NCBI GenBank assembly: GCA_002723075.1
Contig: PBNJ01000022.1
Span: 1 to 64,000, forward strand
DNA: 64,000 nt
Origin: Flavobacteriaceae bacterium
Lineage (GTDB): Bacteria; Bacteroidota; Bacteroidia; Flavobacteriales; Flavobacteriaceae
Reading direction: 5' to 3'
This document shows positions 60,908-64,000 of the stretch, one piece after another. Made by a program: the position numbers and the translations under genes. How positions within the stretch are numbered: the stretch's first letter is position 1; every line of letters starts with the position of its first letter. The notes beneath the pieces were generated by a model. The model had not been told where the DNA came from. It ran no database searches and saw nothing but the letters and a program-made list of their open reading frames with translations.

Positions 60908-63412
60908 TTAAGATTCATTTTCAGTTTCAGTTGTCATATCGACCTCAATATCTTCAACGTCTTCAATATCTTCATCATCTTTCAGCACTTTTGCAACAGC
61001 AGCGATCGTGTCATCATTGCGAAGGTTAATCAGGCGGACCCCTTGGGTTGCTCTACCCATGACTCTAAGGCTTTCGACCTCCATACGAATGGCAATACCT
61101 GATCGGTTGATGATCATCAAGTCGTCGCTGTCTGAAACATTTTTGATCGAGACAAGACTTCCAGTTTTATCAGTTATGGAAATGGTCTTGACTCCTTTTC
61201 CTCCACGATTGGTCATACGGTAGTCCTCTAATTTAGAACGCTTTCCATAACCATTCTCGGAAACAACAAGTATATCGGAATCCATATCATTAACAGAAAC
61301 CATGCCGATTACCTCATCTGCATCATTTGCCAATCGGATACCACGCACACCTGAAGCGTTACGACCCATGGGTCTAGTTTTGTTTTCTTCGAAGCGAATC
61401 GCCTTTCCAGACTTTACCGCCAGAACAACTTGTGACTGACCTGTCGTGAGTTTAGCTTCCAACAAAACATCTCCATCCTTGATCGTTATGGCATTAATTC
61501 CATTTGATCGGGGTCTTGAGTATTGCTCAAGAGAAGTTTTTTTCACTTGACCCTTTTTTGTCGCCATGATGACAAAGTGAGAATTAATGTACTCCTCATC
61601 TTTTAAGTCCTGCGTGCATATAAATGCCATAACCTTATCGTCCTGTTCAATATTGATCAAGTTTTGAATGGCACGGCCTTTTGATGTTTTAGATCCTTCT
61701 GGGATCTCAAAAACGCGAAGCCAAAAACATCTCCCTTTTTGGGTAAAAAACAACATATATTGGTGATTGGTACCAACAAATAAATGTTCTAAAAAGTCCT
61801 CATTTCTTGTCGTTGATGCTTTTTGACCTACACCTCCACGGTTTTGTGTTTTGTACTCTGCCAAAGGAGTCCGTTTAACGTAGCCCGCATGAGAAATGGT
61901 AATCACAACCTTTTCATCTGGAATCATATCCTCAATACGGAAAGACCCACCAACAAAGTTGATTTCTGATCGGCGATCATCACCATATTTTTCAACAACT
62001 TGATTGGTTTCTGTTTTGATGATAACCATACGGCGATCTTTGTTGTCAAGAATATCCTTCAAATCTTCAATCGTGGATAACAGCTCGTCATATTCTGCAC
62101 GTAATTTGTCTTGTTCGAGCCCTGTCAACTGGCGTAAGCGCATTTCAACAATAGCTTTGGCTTGAACTTCAGAAAGACTAAATCTTGCGATTAACTTTTG
62201 TCGGGCTTCTTCTGCATTGGTTGACGATTTGATCAATGCGATGACCTCATCAATATTATCAGAAGCGATAATCATCCCTTGCAGGATATGTGCTCTTTCT
62301 TCGGCTTTTTTGAGTTCAAAAGTTGTTCGGCGTACAACAACTTCATGACGGTGGTCAATAAAATGTCCGATGAGTTGCTTGAGGTTCAACAATTCCGGAC
62401 GCCCATTTACCAATGCAATATTGTTGACGCTAAAAGAAGATTGTAAAGAGGTGTACTTGTACAACATATTGAGAACAATATTGGGCACAGCGTCTCTTTT
62501 GAGGATGTAAACGATTCTCATCCCTTTTCGGTCAGACTCATCACGAATGTTTGAAATCCCATCGATTTTTTTGTCGTTAACGAGCTCGGCAGTTTTTCGA
62601 ATCATCTCAGCTTTATTAACTTGGTAGGGGATTTCTGTCACAATAATACACTCACGACCATCAACCTCTTGAATATCTGCTTTAGCTCGAAGGACTACAC
62701 GACCTCTTCCAGTATGGAATGCTTCCTTGACACCTTCGTATCCATAGATAATTCCGCCAGTTGGGAAATCAGGAGCTTTTACATGAGTCATCAACTCGTC
62801 AATTGTGATTTCAGGGTTATCGATTTGTGCAATAATCCCTTCAGCTACTTCGCTAAGATTGTGTGGCGGCATGTTGGTTGCCATACCTACAGCAATTCCA
62901 GATGCACCATTGATGAGCAGGTTAGGTACTCTGGTTGGAAGAACCGTTGGCTCCTTTAGGGTGTCATCGAAGTTGAGCTGATGATCGACAGTATCTTTGT
63001 CAATATCAGCGAGCATTTCCTCCGAAATTTTTTGCATACGTGCCTCGGTATATCGCATGGCTGCTGGACTATCCCCATCAATTGAGCCAAAGTTACCCTG
63101 GCCATCAACCATCAGGTAACGCAAGCTCCAAGACTGAGCCATACGAACCATAGTGTCATAAACCGAGCTATCGCCATGTGGGTGATATTTTCCCAGTACT
63201 TCTCCAACGATACGTGCAGATTTTTTGTAGGAACTACTCGAACGTACACCTAAATCGTGCATACCATACAAAACACGGCGGTGAACAGGCTTCATTCCAT
63301 CACGAACATCTGGTAGAGCACGTGATACGATGACAGACATTGAATAATCAATGTATGACGATTTCATTTCATCCTCAATGTTGATTGGGATTAGCTTATC
63401 TTCGGTGGACAT
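60908..63412 (-). CDS. gyrA: DNA gyrase subunit A
   Basis: [98 protein letters not shown]. Confidence 0.98.
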   Translation of the reverse strand: MSTEDKLIPINIEDEMKSSYIDYSMSVIVSRALPDVRDGMKPVHRRVLYGMHDLGVRSSSSYKKSARIVGEVLGKYHPHGDSSVYDTMVRMAQSWSLRYLMVDGQGNFGSIDGDSPAAMRYTEARMQKISEEMLADIDKDTVDHQLNFDDTLKEPTVLPTRVPNLLINGASGIAVGMATNMPPHNLSEVAEGIIAQIDNPEITIDELMTHVKAPDFPTGGIIYGYEGVKEAFHTGRGRVVLRAKADIQEVDGRECIIVTEIPYQVNKAEMIRKTAELVNDKKIDGISNIRDESDRKGMRIVYILKRDAVPNIVLNMLYKYTSLQSSFSVNNIALVNGRPELLNLKQLIGHFIDHRHEVVVRRTTFELKKAEERAHILQGMIIASDNIDEVIALIKSSTNAEEARQKLIARFSLSEVQAKAIVEMRLRQLTGLEQDKLRAEYDELLSTIEDLKDILDNKDRRMVIIKTETNQVVEKYGDDRRSEINFVGGSFRIEDMIPDEKVVITISHAGYVKRTPLAEYKTQNRGGVGQKASTTRNEDFLEHLFVGTNHQYMLFFTQKGRCFWLRVFEIPEGSKTSKGRAIQNLINIEQDDKVMAFICTQDLKDEEYINSHFVIMATKKGQVKKTSLEQYSRPRSNGINAITIKDGDVLLEAKLTTGQSQVVLAVKSGKAIRFEENKTRPMGRNASGVRGIRLANDADEVIGMVSVNDMDSDILVVSENGYGKRSKLEDYRMTNRGGKGVKTISITDKTGSLVSIKNVSDSDDLMIINRSGIAIRMEVESLRVMGRATQGVRLINLRNDDTIAAVAKVLKDDEDIEDVEDIEVDMTTETENES

Positions 63413-63630
63413 AAAATACTATGTAATTTTTTAAGTTTTTAAGGTAACGCTAATGTACTGATTCGTCAGGTATTTACTGTTTGATAATTTGATGTTTTTA
63501 AACAAATTTATTAACACATTATTTAAAAAAATCACTCAATTTTTATTCTTTTTTTCATTGGATTTATATATTTTTTTTGTTGATTAGCATAACAATGACT
63601 TCCTTGTGAAGTCAAAAAAGAAAATTTAAT

Positions 63631-64000
63631 ATGGATGATAACTTTTCTCCACGTGTAAAAGACGTGATTAGCTACAGTAAGGAAGAGGCACTTCGACTAG
63701 GCCATGACTTTATTGGTACCGAGCATCTAATGCTTGGCATATTACGTGATGGAAGTGGTAAAGCCATCTCTATTTTAAGTGCTTTGGAAATAGATTTAGA
63801 TTATTTGAGACGAAAGGTTGAGATATTGAGTCCTCCCAATTCCTCACCGGATCAAATGGCGAATAGCAAGAAGAATTTGCACTTGACTCGCCAAGCCGAA
63901 CGTGCCTTAAAAACAACTTTCCTAGAAGCTAAGCTTTTTCAGAACCCATCCATCAATACGGCGCATTTACTCTTGTGTATTCTCCGAAATGAAAACGATC
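63631..64000 (+). CDS. clpC: ATP-dependent Clp protease ATP-binding subunit ClpC, N-terminal part (truncated by window end)
   Basis: MDDNFSPRVKDVISYSKEEALRLGHDFIGTEHLMLGILRDGSGKAISILSAL ... INTAHLLLCILRNEND: Clp N-domain. Confidence 0.9.
   Translation, partial: MDDNFSPRVKDVISYSKEEALRLGHDFIGTEHLMLGILRDGSGKAISILSALEIDLDYLRRKVEILSPPNSSPDQMANSKKNLHLTRQAERALKTTFLEAKLFQNPSINTAHLLLCILRNEND

Overview
This 64 kb window is low-GC, gene-dense chromosome from a Bacteroidota/Flavobacteriaceae-type genome. Lineage evidence: fused SecDF, a T9SS C-terminal sorting domain, a tmRNA tag ending in NYALAA, TAnnTTTG-type -7 promoter elements, DUF4293 and bacillithiol deacetylase BshB1. Most of it is housekeeping: gyrA, gyrB, rho, proS, cysS, secDF, mdh, asnB, typA, kdsA, tpiA, prmA, clpS, folP, folE, cdaA, pgpH-like, truA, lgt, yidD, rpsT, the start of clpC, tRNA-His, tRNA-Glu and tmRNA. 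The least ordinary regions are: (1) positions 1-4714, an imelysin / full-length vitamin K gamma-carboxylase (GGCX)-like / TonB receptor / DCC-thiol oxidoreductase cluster, where the GGCX homology includes the catalytic-lysine region; (2) positions 46829-52080, a co-directional SsuD-like monooxygenase / SSS symporter / glycerate kinase / GntP permease cluster that could be an undescribed C3-sulfonate catabolic route; (3) positions 39280-43605, a small glycan cassette; (4) a Tyr/His-rich then Ser/Arg-rich lipoprotein at 24854-25831. No CRISPR array, transposase, integrase or prophage was found. All functional names come from reading motifs and remembered family sequences; no database search was run.
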